Assembly (NCBI GenBank): GCA_003640385.1
Contig: RCAB01000588.1
Location: 1 to 35,521 of the forward strand
Length of the DNA: 35,521 nucleotides
Direction of reading: 5' to 3'
Source of the DNA: Setaria digitata
Taxonomy: Eukaryota > Nematoda > Chromadorea > Rhabditida > Setariidae
A program made the position numbers and the translations under genes. The notes beneath the pieces were generated by a model, which did no database searches, was not told the DNA's origin, and saw only the letters and a program-made list of their open reading frames with translations. Below are positions 11,101 through 21,497 of the stretch, in pieces; position 1 is the stretch's first letter, and every line of letters starts with the position of its first letter.

Positions 11101-11996
11101 TTGTTCCCACCAATGTTTTCATATTCCATCTTTCTTTTATACCACATCATTGCTTTCCTTACATTTCCCGTTATTTCTTTATGTTATCAAATTATTTCAT
11201 TAGCATTCTTAAAAATCATTTTTTAGATGATGCAATTACAACAACAGAATCCATCAGCGGCGGAACATTCCGATGACAAAAGCTTTCTCACGCGACAGCG
11301 GCAGTGTGGCAGCTTCAATATTATAAGGTGATATCCTATGCATTTTCTTCAAAAAAAATCTGTATTATTCATGCAAGGAATTATTTTGCTTATTAAGTTA
11401 TTTGCAACAAACTGTTTTCCAGCATTCCTTCATACCTTTCTGATCACTCCCCATGAGTTTTTGTGAATTCATCAACTGCGTCGAACACTGCTTATATTAT
11501 TTCTACAAAAAGCGAAATGGATTTAAAAATTGTCTACAAAGTGGTGTGGCCAAAGTTATAATTAGATCACTAGATGAAATGCATGCTTTTAATTTACGTT
11601 TCTTGTTGAAGGAATGCTCTTTAAATGTAATTTTTTGGGGATAGAAAATTTCCCTTTGTTATCTATCCTTTTGAGTGCTGCTAGACGGGTTGAGCAGTAA
11701 AATCAAGATCTTATAAGCATTCTCTTATGGCAGCGGTTCTAAGGATTTGATCAAACGTTAAAATTTCTGTGTTCCTTAATCTCTCTTAGGTTTCAACGAT
11801 GTTTTTGTGCGGTCGAAGAAAGATGGTGAGGAGAGTTTTGGTTTCAGTAATTGCTTTAGAGTTTTATCCAATAAAGATATTTGTTTTCAGTTTGCTGGCT
11901 GCAGTTTTATGCTTGATGCTTGCTTTAGTCTTCTTTTCGAAGAATTCTCCGTCACTTTATAGTGAAGTTTCGTTTACCGGTCTACCGCCTACTTGA
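5106..11996 (+). CDS. zyg-12: ZYG-12-type Hook protein with C-terminal KASH tail (20 exons)
   Basis: Outer-nuclear-membrane linker that, in C. elegans, binds dynein through Hook and SUN-1 through KASH to hold centrosomes at the nucleus. Exons: 5106-5138, 5706-5788, 6355-6533, 6805-6885, 7033-7157, 7271-7363, 7548-7711, 7816-7891, 7987-8113, 8419-8460, 8590-8780, 8973-9081, 9172-9238, 9399-9587, 9870-10045, 10273-10454, 10619-10705, 11227-11327, 11790-11825, 11891-11996. Every junction is GT-AG and in phase, giving 2247 nt (748 residues), close to the length of C. elegans ZYG-12. The Hook domain (about 1-167) shows EDLIIWMNSL, ALYNIDPLFF, NDNWLDSV, NWRLKANNLRKI, LCRLLQLVLGAALLG and NESVQRTAVNIMQEI. 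A heptad-rich coiled coil follows to about 670, ending in Hook-like RYMEKARRMIEDLE. Residues 714-729 are hydrophobic, and a 19-residue lumenal tail ends TGLPPT. Exon 10 could instead start at 8416. Symbol by orthology. Confidence 0.93.
5290..5346. repeat. Short near-perfect hairpin in zyg-12 intron 1
   Basis: The left arm (5290-5314, starting AATTAATGGTGTCGAG) pairs with the right arm (5321-5346, ending CTCGACTACCATTAATT). This gives 25 base pairs, one of them G-U, with a single bulged T at 5336 and a six-base loop, GTGATA. Eight of the pairs are A-T. It could be a foldback-element remnant or a small hairpin RNA; expression is unknown. Confidence 0.7.
5846..5993 (+). other. Possible alternative terminal exon in zyg-12 intron 2
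   Basis: A strong acceptor (T run then CAG, ending at 5845) is followed by an open frame that continues exon 2 in the correct phase for 48 codons to a TAA at 5991-5993. The conceptual peptide (FFDPKQEFNKF, then VFLKAQLPILTDYQKYRWH) matches nothing I know. The main transcript must skip it, because exon 3 at 6355 restores the Hook sequence YNIDPLFF. Inclusion would cut the protein inside the Hook domain. Confidence 0.25.
9623..9805. repeat. Near-identical duplication flanking an N, in zyg-12 intron 14
   Basis: Copy 1 (9623-9710) and copy 2 (9712-9805) both run from CTTTGGCATGAATTTTTG to TTTATTAACG. They differ by one substitution and a 6-bp insertion in copy 2. The single N at 9711 sits exactly between them, so this is more likely an unmerged overlap of two contigs or alleles than a true tandem repeat. 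It lies inside an intron and does not affect the coding sequence. Confidence 0.85.
10619..11996 (+). other. zyg-12: 3' exons of zyg-12, with readthrough stops that would remove the KASH tail
   Basis: Exon 18 ends at 11327 in phase 2, and unspliced readthrough gives ATA AGG TGA, a stop one codon later. Exon 19 ends at 11825, and readthrough gives TGG TGA. Failure to splice either intron would produce a Hook/coiled-coil protein without membrane anchor. C. elegans zyg-12 is known to make isoforms with and without the transmembrane part. Use of this mechanism here is inference. Confidence 0.4.
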
Positions 11997-13149
11997 AAGA
12001 TTTTCTGTAATAACCCTTTTAATTTATCTGTTATTTTATATTCCTTTGGGAAAAAAAAAAGAACTAAAAACTCATAGCATGCAATTACTGCTTTTACTGA
12101 TTAGGGTATTAATTTTTCCAGCAATTACATGAACTTTATTTGAAGTGGGTATATCAGATGGTCGAAAGTTGCGAGAGTTTGTGAGAATCAATTGGACCCG
12201 ACTGTTTTAGGTAATGGGGATCAGTGTTCGGGACTGCCATTCAGGACGAAGAAGCTGACATCACTAAATTAAATGGAACGTAAATAGCTTATAATTTTTG
12301 GTGTTCTTTTAGCTTCAGCAACTTTACATATCTTATTCGATCTTAATTCATTGGTTTCGGGTTATATTTTACTGTCCGGTTTTCTTTATGGATAAATTTT
12401 AGCGATAGCTTTTAATTCTTCTTCAACCTCCCTTTTTGTTCTATTACCACTTTAACCATATTTCTTGTGCTTTTTTTTTTATTTTCCCTTTTTTCTTGCC
12501 GCGCTGACTTACAGCTAGGGACTAAAATTCTTTGATCAGAAAACAAGACGGGAAGACGAAACTTATATTTAAATGTTTTTTTTCTTCGTTTTATATGATG
12601 TTTCTCCATAATTAACTGTACATTATCATGTTCTGATATCAGTAAAATGCACTTTTTGTTTTGTTGTTGCATCATCTAATAAAAAAAATGTCGGTGACTT
12701 CCTAACTTGGCAGTATATTTTCGCTCTTCTAGCTTTATGCTTTTCGCAGGTGGTTTAATGGCCATAAATGATTGACTAGTAATTAATCTTCTTGTTAGAA
12801 AAGTAGAAATTTTCAATAAAATTTAGAGTAATATTTTTTTTTGCCGATGTGGAGTTAGTGTAAAATGTTTTGGAAGTGGGAGTCCTGTCTGCAATGAAGT
12901 TTGGGGAAATATTTCATGTCTGAAAACAGAATTTTCAATTGATCATATTGAGTGACGGGGATAAGGGCACGAGCTTTCCGATGTTAGCAATTATTTGTTA
13001 ATTTATTCAAGCTTATTTTTCTAATTATTTCATCTTTCTGTGCAATTGTAGTTTTGTGAAGAATGTGAAAACAAGGTGGCAGTCTGAGTATATTCACAGG
13101 AATTTATGCATTCTGCGACGATTCACAAAATCCTCACATCTTTGCAAAA
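11997..13149 (+). other. Intergenic region and zyg-12 3' UTR
   Basis: About 1.15 kb between the zyg-12 stop and the Nudix start. No convincing coding frame or clear AATAAA close to the stop. A pyrimidine-rich acceptor (TTTCTGTGCAATTGTAG) ends at 13051, 98 nt before the Nudix ATG. It is a candidate trans-splice site, and an in-frame TGA follows it before the ATG. The spacing is longer than usual for nematode operons, so co-transcription is not supported. Confidence 0.5.
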
Positions 13150-14343
13150 ATGTATTTCATTTCAAAGCGATTGTCGGCAACAACTGTAAGTCAAATTGCA
13201 TTTGACGAACCTTTGCGTGAACGATTCTGTGAACGTCTTAGGCAGCAATCCATGAATCCTACCCATCCACATTATTCCACTCATCGGTTGTCAGGTACAA
13301 AAAGGAATAGTGCTGTGTTAATACCACTGATACATATCGATGGATCACCTTCAGTAGTATTCACCCATCGTTCATTACTGTTGGCTGATCATCGTGGTGA
13401 AGTTAGCTTTCCTGGTGGACATTTGGAACAAGGTGAAACTCATCAAGAGGTGTGATTATATTTGCTAGAAATTATTTTTTGATCACTTCTAATATAAATT
13501 CAACAGTTTCTATCAATTAACTCTTAACATATTTTCGTGATGCAGTAATGTTGGAGATGTTGATTATCAGATTGCTAATATTCAAAAAAATAACCTTATG
13601 GAGATATTTTCAGGCAGCATTACGAGAAAGTAAAGAAGAAATCGGTTTGGATTCATGTCAGGTTGAAATTTGGGGCCATTTAAAGCATGTCACTACAAGA
13701 AATGCTATGAGTAGTGTAACACCAATTGTTGGTTTAATACAGAATACTATAGATTTTAGTACTATTAAGGCAAAATGTGACGAAGTTCAAACCGTTTTTG
13801 CTGCGCCAGTTGATGAACTGTTCACCAGACATCGTTATACACATTTTAGGCGAGGTTAGTTAAGGGAACTGTTTGTTCATAATGAGATTCCTAGATTACA
13901 TTGTGTCAAGGAGGTGATAATTCTTAATCTTTTAAGGGATTGATAACTTTTTTATATACTTGTTGCATTAACCAAAATATTTGATAGGATTTAGTCCCAC
14001 TGACTTTATAGATTTTTTGATATGCTAATTAATATTTAGGAAGATAAAGGAAGATGCTGGTGTGATATAGTGAGTGAAGAAAGTCACTAAGTTAGAAGCA
14101 TTAAAATAAAAACTTTATTATTGGCATTTGTTTCTCACCTTTATTTATTACTTTATAGGTAATATGGAATATAGGTTACCGATTTTTTTCACTTCTCATC
14201 ATCGAGTTCTTGCGACAAATGTAGTGCCACAAAAAGAATATCAGATTTGGGGTTTAACTGCTGGAATGCTTCATCTTGCATTACTCAACTTATTCCCGAA
14301 ATTTTATCAGTCAAAAATTGATATTGTTGAGCCGATTAATTGA
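13150..14343 (+). CDS. Nudix hydrolase, CoA-diphosphatase type (NUDT8-like), 3 exons
   Basis: Predicted to cleave coenzyme A or acyl-CoA to 3',5'-ADP and phosphopantetheine. Exons are 13150-13449, 13614-13854 and 14159-14343, all GT-AG and in phase, giving 241 residues. The CoA-specific upstream motif is visible as HRSLLLADHRGEVSFPGG. The Nudix box (GX5EX7REUXEEXGU) follows directly as GHLEQGETHQE and, across intron 1, AALRESKEEIGL; all the metal-binding Glu positions are kept. Near the end, QIWGLTAGMLHLAL matches the family's WGLTA element. The N-terminus is basic with few acidic residues (MYFISKRLSATTVSQIA), which suits a mitochondrial presequence. The C-terminus (VEPIN) has no peroxisomal PTS1 signal, favouring NUDT8 over NUDT7. 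The ATG at 13150 is the first in frame after a stop. Substrate and location are inferred from family motifs. Confidence 0.9.
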
Positions 14344-14728
14344 TAGATTTATTTCTTTTGTATTAATTTATTAACCCTAATATCGTACATTCGGTTGTGT
14401 GAATACTGAATCAACTCTTCTAAAGCTACCTACTGGAGAAAGTGTAATTTCAACAGGTTAGATATTCTATTAGTTTTAAGCTTTCGGTTTTCATTGTTGT
14501 GAGATAACAATCGCGTTAAAAATAGTCAAAAATTGGTCGTCTTTTGCAGTAATTTTTCTTTTATTGAAATATTGTTCTTTTTTTTATACAACCCTATGGG
14601 ATACTTGTGGATAAAGATAATATGAAAATTGATTGACACTGATTGTTTTTTCTTCATATTATTAATATGAAAATCTGTGCAAAATATTTGTTATACTATC
14701 TGGGCAGCTGATGGATGAGTATTATATG

Positions 14729-14759
<31 letters not shown>

Positions 14760-14941
14760 GTGTATCTATGCTAGTCTAGATTTCTAATGATATAACATTG
14801 CTCTTACGACTATATTTTTATCTCTTTTTTTATCAAAAGATTAGCGATACTATCGTTGCTTATCTATTGGTATCATATTTTTACCTCAAAAAAAAAAAAA
14901 AAAAAAACGAACAATAAATTTCATTCATCATTTCTGAAAAT
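14344..14941. other. Convergent 3' intergenic region
   Basis: Lies between the Nudix stop and the stop of the probable minus-strand gene. It contains a 27-bp poly-T run (about 14731-14757) and a poly-A run near 14887-14906. I see no gene in it. Confidence 0.5.
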
Positions 14942-15339
14942 TTATATCGAACAAGCCTTCCTGTAGCGGAAAATTATTTCCCATTGTTTTAAATCTTCAG
15001 TTTCCTTAGTTTGTCTAATTCTGCTCCATAATGAAATAATTTCATCATTCTCTAAAAAATTTTTTCGATGTAGTTTAAAACTGATATCTTATTGTTGTTG
15101 TTAAGAGTTTCAAAAGGACTGCTGTAAACCTGTCCTTATGAAAAATTGTATGATATCTAAACTGTTTTCACAGTTTTTTTCACGATGATTAGTTCATCTC
15201 TTCAATGTAATATTATTTCATTATATTATTACTGGTATGAAAATGTTTGAGCACTTTTCTGATTGATTTCAAATTTTGTTCCATTTCTGCCTGAACTTCA
15301 TATTGATTTTTCAAGACAAAATAAAAATTGTTGCTAAAA
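14942..15339 (-). CDS. 3' end of an unrecognised minus-strand gene (two exons)
   Basis: The last exon (15051-14942) has acceptor TTTTTTAG and reads NDEIISLWSRIRQ, then TEDLKQWEIIFRYRKACS, to a TAA. The preceding exon (15339 or 15333 down to 15233) reads NQYEVQAEMEQNLKSIRKVL and KHFHT, then a GTAATA donor in phase 1, which matches the phase of the last exon. The joined peptide is amphipathic, charged and helix-like, with no domain I recognise. Exons further upstream (above 15340) were not established; the preceding exon must end in phase 2. The call rests on matching splice phase and protein-like composition in two adjacent open frames, so it is tentative. Confidence 0.4.
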
Positions 15340-15939
15340 CTAGGAAGAAGAAAACAAAAAGTGAAAGAAAATCGAATGAAAATACAATCCACATTCAAAA
15401 TATGTAAGAATTGCTGAAATAACATAACATTCCGTGTCTTCAACAAGTGATAATTGCAGTTAACAAGGAGATAATTCGAAATTTTCATCATTTTTGCTGA
15501 TGGACGGTTTATTATTGTCTCGATTTTTGTTTTCGTTTTTTTTTTTTTCAGCTACTTTTTAGCTTGGTTTTAAGAATTTTTCATTTTTTGTAATCCGTTG
15601 ATAGTTATTTATAGCCTCGTAATTTATCTGCCGTCATATCACTTTTTTTTTTTTTCTACTTAAATATGTATAATTCAGTTTTTCAACATTTCAAATGATT
15701 GAATTTGTAGATAACAGTAATAATATCTTGTTGAATCATTATTTTTTATTTATAATATTGCAAATGCTAGCAATTTAGAATATGCCTATATTTAAAAATA
15801 ATTTGAAATTCAATCAAAAGCCTTTCTGTATTTTTTGCTAAAATGTATTATAATTGTTTTTTCTTTATTATGTCTATTTACATTTCAAATTTGAGCATTT
15901 TGTTTTTTTTTTCTTTTCCTTTTTTTTTTTTTTTTTTTT

Positions 15940-15940
15940 N
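15940..15940. other. Ambiguous base after a poly-T run
   Basis: A single N follows an 18-T run. Together with the N at 9711, 16461-16462, 21308 and 30557, it marks positions where the assembly is uncertain. Confidence 0.9.
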
Positions 15941-16012
15941 ATAAAATATTCATTTCAAATTACAAACTGCATTTTACGCCCCACATAATAGTCGTCTTCA
16001 CTATGCCATAGC

Positions 16013-16207
16013 ATGAAAGCATCAAAGTACAGCAAAAATGGTGATTATCGCTTGAGAAAATTTTCACTAAAACCTGAAATCAGATCGAAATCAACTACTG
16101 CTTATTGGGCAAATAATGTTAATACGAAATCAACTACTGCTTGTTGGGCAAATAATGTTAAATTAGAATCAACTACTTTTTGTTGCCAAATAAAGTCAAT
16201 TAATTAA
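16013..16207 (+). CDS. Doubtful 64-codon frame built on a 13-residue repeat
   Basis: An ATG-initiated frame containing KSTTAYWANNVNT, KSTTACWANNVKL and ESTTFCCQIKSIN in tandem. The DNA repeat has a 39-bp period, so it keeps frame. There is no signal peptide, known domain or clear splice context, and the region is otherwise non-coding. It may simply be a minisatellite that happens to be open. Confidence 0.15.
   Translation: MKASKYSKNGDYRLRKFSLKPEIRSKSTTAYWANNVNTKSTTACWANNVKLESTTFCCQIKSIN
16087..16194. repeat. 39-bp tandem repeat, about 2.8 copies
   Basis: Units start at 16087 (GAAATCAACTACTGCTTATT), 16126 (GAAATCAACTACTGCTTGTT) and about 16165 (AGAATCAACTACTTTTTGTT). The first two differ at few positions and the third is more diverged and truncated. 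Confidence 0.85.
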
Positions 16208-16403
16208 CTCGACAAATTTAGAAGTTGACCTTCTAACCAAACTAACAGCTTTAACTTAATGATTTTGCAAAAGCAAGTCCTAAAAGTAAAATTGGCATAT
16301 TCTGCTGCAATGTAGGAACTTTTTTATGGTTCAAAAATTATATTAGCATTCATGATATCATTTTTTAAACCTATCAATAATAATTATAATTAGTAATAAT
16401 AGT

Positions 16404-16460
<57 letters not shown>

Positions 16461-16462
16461 NN
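16404..16462. repeat. TAA/AAT microsatellite ending in an NN gap
   Basis: Uninterrupted TAA repeat from about 16404 to 16460, followed by two N at 16461-16462. The true length is therefore unknown. Confidence 0.95.
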
Positions 16463-19400
16463 ATTAGCGAAAAATAATGATAGTCGTGATAAATGTTAAG
16501 AGCGAATAATTTTAATAGTAATAGCAACAATTATATTAATGTCATTATTTATCTATTTTACTGAAATATCCCAAATGCAATTGATTAATCGTCATTGTCT
16601 CAGGTCATTTGTTGATACTGCAGCATTAGTAAAAACTTAACAAAAATAATAGTAACGCTTTTATTTTTATTGTGAGTGCTATTTTCTTTTTCATTTTTGT
16701 CCATCGTATTTTCTTCTGTTTGAATCGGTCGATTAATTATTGCTAAAAGTAAAAGATTGGTTATTCGTGTTAATTTATCATTTCCATTTCTGATATCGCT
16801 TCATTGAGTTTAACAAATTTTATAATATTATATTGGCAGTCATTTTAGCATTAATAAATGTTTAAATTGAAGGAAAATGTAATTTTCTTTTCCTCTTTTT
16901 TTTTTCTTTAATTTTTTATTTTTTTCCATTGAACAAACAAAAATTTATATTGTCTGCTCATTGATTTCGCATTACACTGTCCTTGTGATGTGTTACTATT
17001 AATAGCTTTTTCAATGTAACGAAAAATTTTGAAAAAAAAAAAAAAAAAAAGAAAAAAATTCGAAAAGCAAGCCAAGCATTATCTAACCTTTCTATTCTTC
17101 TTTCACTTGTTTAAATTTCAATTTCATTTCAAATATATTTTCACATCAACTGATCCACCATCCCATTTTTTCACTTCTGCAATCTTTATCTAAAATGTAT
17201 TTGTTTGATTGTTTATCAAAAAGAAAAAACTTTTTTTTTTTTAATTGCAAAAATATATGCTAAATTTCACCTTAATGTTTTCATTTTACATTTCTGATAA
17301 TTACATTTTCCTTTTTGCTTCTTCTTCTCTCCGTGTTTTTTTTCTTTTTTTTTACAATATTAAAATGAAAAGATTAAGAATGAAATTTTCTTTTTAAATT
17401 TCAAAAAAGTAGGATTTAACTTATAAACAAAATTCGCAAAAAAAAACATTTGAAGAGGATAAATGAACGGATTCAAATATTACTCATATTAATTATTATC
17501 TCATTTTTCTTAAAATTTCGTTGAGTTTAGAAATTTCAACAATTTAGGCGTAGCAAAAATTTCATATTTTTCATAACCAAAATTCATTTAAAAAAATAAC
17601 TTTAAAACAACAAAACAAAAAGACTGAAAGTAAAAATAAAATTCCAAAGTTTTTGTTAATGGAAAGAAATACCTTCCATAGCAATTTTAGCAGCGGGAAG
17701 AAATTTATCAAACATTAGCACAAATATTAACCTTTGCAACTTTTTATCTTCATAAAATATAACTAAACATTTGCTCAAATCAAGTAGCAATTAATTAATG
17801 AATATTTGCATATTTTATATTAACTGAATAATATTTCACTAGTAGTGGAATATATCAGTATACGTGTATTTAAGTCTGCAATGAAGGAACATCATTAATT
17901 GTTCAGTTATTTTCTAACATAATCTATTTTTCCTTTTTTTTTTTTTCATCTTCATACATTGTTTGTTCCATTTCGAAAAATTATTTCAGATTAATCAATT
18001 ACTCTTAAAAAAAAAAAAAAAAAAAAAAGAAAAAAAAAGGAAAAAGAAAAAAGAAAAAATCTCAATGATAGGTTAATTTTATAAATATTGCACTTTTAGT
18101 TCAAGGTAAGCAAAAAAAGGAAAGGAAAAAGGAAAACAAAATTTTTTATCCGAAATTGTTATTATCATCTGTCGTTTTCTTCCACCGCAAATTAGTTAGA
18201 ATTAAATTAGTTTCTATTTATTCAAATTTTGGATCTTTTTTTTAGGAAAAAAAATTTGTTTTTTTCTTTTTCTGTAACTTTCTTGTGATAAATGTTAGAG
18301 TTTTGACTAAGAATAATAACAATAATAATAGCAATTGTCACTATCGACTAATGGGTTAATTAATTAACTGACTATAATTTGAAATGAAAAACAAAACCAA
18401 GCAATCACATGCAAGAAAACTGGGCACAAAAAGAAAGCTTTGTTCATTTTTCTATTGAATAATTTTGAAATGGACTTTAATTACGAGTCAAAAATTGTTA
18501 TTTAATTTCATTTGATTTATAAATTTTTGATTATCATGACCATCCAATAGAGCAGATATAATTGGCTAAAAATTTTTGCGCCCTTTATTGAACTATCCAC
18601 TTAAAAAAAAAAAATTGCTTTATCAAATAAACTTTTCCAAATGTTTCAATGTTTAATTATCAAGAAGAGCAGGAAAACTGTTACGCCTTTCTATATCATA
18701 TTCATAAATAAATACAAATATTTTGATAATTGCTAATTGACAAGTTCATATATTAATCTAATTTAATCAATATTTTAATTACTGCCATCAATAAATGATT
18801 AATAGTTTACTTCAGTCAAGGCTTAGTAAGCATTTTAGTTTAATTAGGATTTTTCTACAGTAACCCTTAATAAGCAGTTTCAAATATCTATCCAACTGTA
18901 TGCTAATAATATCATGGCAATATCTATTGTGCATAAAATATATTGATTACCAAGTGGTAATTGTATTATTTTTCTGGAACAAATCATATTATTAAGTTAA
19001 AGCAAAATCTGAAACAGTTATATTGGAATTATATTTATCACATTCAACTGTTAACACATATCAATCTGACATTGCTGCTTGAACTGAAGTGATTTTATCA
19101 CAAAACAGATAATGATTAGTCATAGTCCGTTTTTTTTAATTTTTTATTACGAAAAATGCAATGTAATTTGATCGGCACTATAGTACCATAATCTCTGTGG
19201 AATACAGTAAACGTGAAAAGGTGGAATTACTGTCATTTGCTATTGTGATGTTGTGAAGGTAGCAAAGATTTTGTTTATCTAACTTTTATTTTTTGTGTAT
19301 TTTTATAAGAGAAAGGAAACGGCGAAAAAGGAAAAGGAAGGAGAAAAGGAAGAAATATTTAATTTAATAAAACAACGGAGAAAAGTTTTTCACGAGTCTA

Positions 19401-19669
19401 ATTAACAAATTTAATAAATAAATTTTTTAAATAAACTAAATGCATTTATTTGAAGATGCTTTTCAATTAGTAGCACATATTTTTTGCATGGGAGAGTTTT
19501 CTTTTTATGATCAGTTGCTAAAAGATAAATGATTTATTTGGCATAAATGGAGAAGAAAAGAAAATGGGATATGATTGATGGATGTCTTGGAAACCAACAA
19601 AATAAGATTCAGTGCTTTTATTCGGGTGCTTATTTCATTTCTCGTCCAACTTAATTTTTTATAGGGAGA

Positions 19670-21466
19670 ATGAAAAAATTAGATGAAATTTGTTGGAGGC
19701 TTCATGAGAAGCAAAAACAACAACAACAACAACAACAACAACAGCAACAACAGCAACAACAACAACAACAAATAACTGGCGATATATTGCAAAGTAAAAC
19801 TCCCCGGAAAAGACGACTGGATGATAATTTATTAATTGAAGCATGTCTTATAAAATTAATTTTCATCGATTTTTCTTATTTTTAAAAATCTTTCTGCAAT
19901 TTTTATTTTTTTGCTAGTCATGCTTATTTTTTTTATTTAATAGTCATACTTTATTAGTCACAAAAACTTTTAACAAATTAATATTTAATTTCTTATAAGC
20001 ACGGTAGCTAGAATAGCAGGAATTTACCTTCAGTTGTTTCTAATTGTTCTTTTCCTAATGCTTAAATTTTTCTTTTTTTTTTCCATTTATGTGTGACATC
20101 ATTGACATTTTGATTTTGATGATATTTTTCCACTTTTAAGCTAAGTCTAAAACATTTATTTATTTTTTTCTTTTTAAATATTGATTGTTAATTTTAGAAG
20201 CAAAATTATACAGCCATTTGCTTCAAAGAATATGATCCATCATGTAATAGATTTATGATTATATCCCTGTCTAACGAAATTAATTCGAGCATTCTTCAGA
20301 TGCCATTTCATCGTCTGAATCAACCAGAATCACATGAATCTACTTCCATCTATAATGAATTGGTTATCATATAATATTCATTTGTAATATGATAATTTTC
20401 ATTTATAATATGTATGTAACAAATGGGAAAAAGAATGTTTAATTTTATATTTTACTAAGGTTTAATTGCAAAAAAAGGAGGAAAAAATGATAGAATAGTT
20501 TTAAAATTATCGATGTTTCTTTTCAGCTTCCCAGGAGCAATTTGGCAATGCAAAATGCTTCCATAAAATTGTCAAAAATTGATACCGCTACTGAGGAAAC
20601 GATTGTCACTGATATCAAGAAAAATCAGTAGTTTTTTTTTTTTTTTTTTTTTATTTCGTTTATTTGAAAATAAACAGATGAAACATTGTCTTATCATTGT
20701 CGTTATCTCATTAACGAATGTATATTGTTGTAATTATAGCTTACCTTGTTATAATAATCTCTTCCCTCATTTACATACTAATTTACAGTTTATCTTCGGT
20801 TGTTAATGTTGGAAATCAAGAAATCAACGTAATTCCATCACAATCGCTTAATCACGAAGTAAGCAAATAACTTTTTTCATGCTTCAACTTGCAACAACTT
20901 TTCTCTAATTTTCAATATTTTGCTTTTTCCTTTTATCACTATTTATTTATTTTTTTCAATTGCTTAAGAAAAAGGAATGACAAAAATATCGTGTTATCAG
21001 GTTTAGCATTCTGTATTGACACAATTAATCCATTGGTCTTATCAGTTCATCTGATGGGAATCTAATGCGATAAAGCATGATAGCAGTAGCCATTTATGAG
21101 ATATACCATCGAATTTTTATCAAGACTAATTAATGCTGTTGAATTATTAATCATATCACTAAATTTAATCCCTAAAAATGATAATCGGTGATAATGATTA
21201 TTGTTTAATTTAGTTTCTGCTTCAATCATTATTGTTCAATTAATTTTTGCTCACATTTTCAGTTTATAACATCAACAGCATTGTTACTATCATCATCAAC
21301 AACACCANCTTTAATTTAGTTTCTGCTTCAATCATTATTGTTCAATTAATTTTTGCTCGCATTTTCAGTTTATAACATCAACAGCATTGTTACTATCATC
21401 ATCAACAACACCAACATTATCATTATCATCACTACCATCATCATCATCACCATCATCATCAGTATC

Positions 21467-21497
<31 letters not shown>

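Larger units (their letters stand above)
15340..19664. other. 4.3-kb AT-rich region without a confident gene
   Basis: Contains poly-T runs (for example before the N at 15940), a TAA microsatellite, a 39-bp tandem repeat, many A-rich and T-rich runs (17030-17050, 18010-18060) and a purine-rich patch at 19310-19365. Two short coding-like frames on the minus strand (17673-17715 and 17145-17189) have splice-like borders but incompatible phases. They could be 5' exons of the gene ending at 14942. Confidence 0.5.

Noticed and set aside
11799..11996. Single 65-codon frame through the last zyg-12 intron, beginning MFLCGRRKMVRRVLVS
   Set aside because: Exon 19 in the phase required by exon 18 reads a different frame and splices 11825 to 11891. 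The unspliced frame does not connect to the upstream protein.
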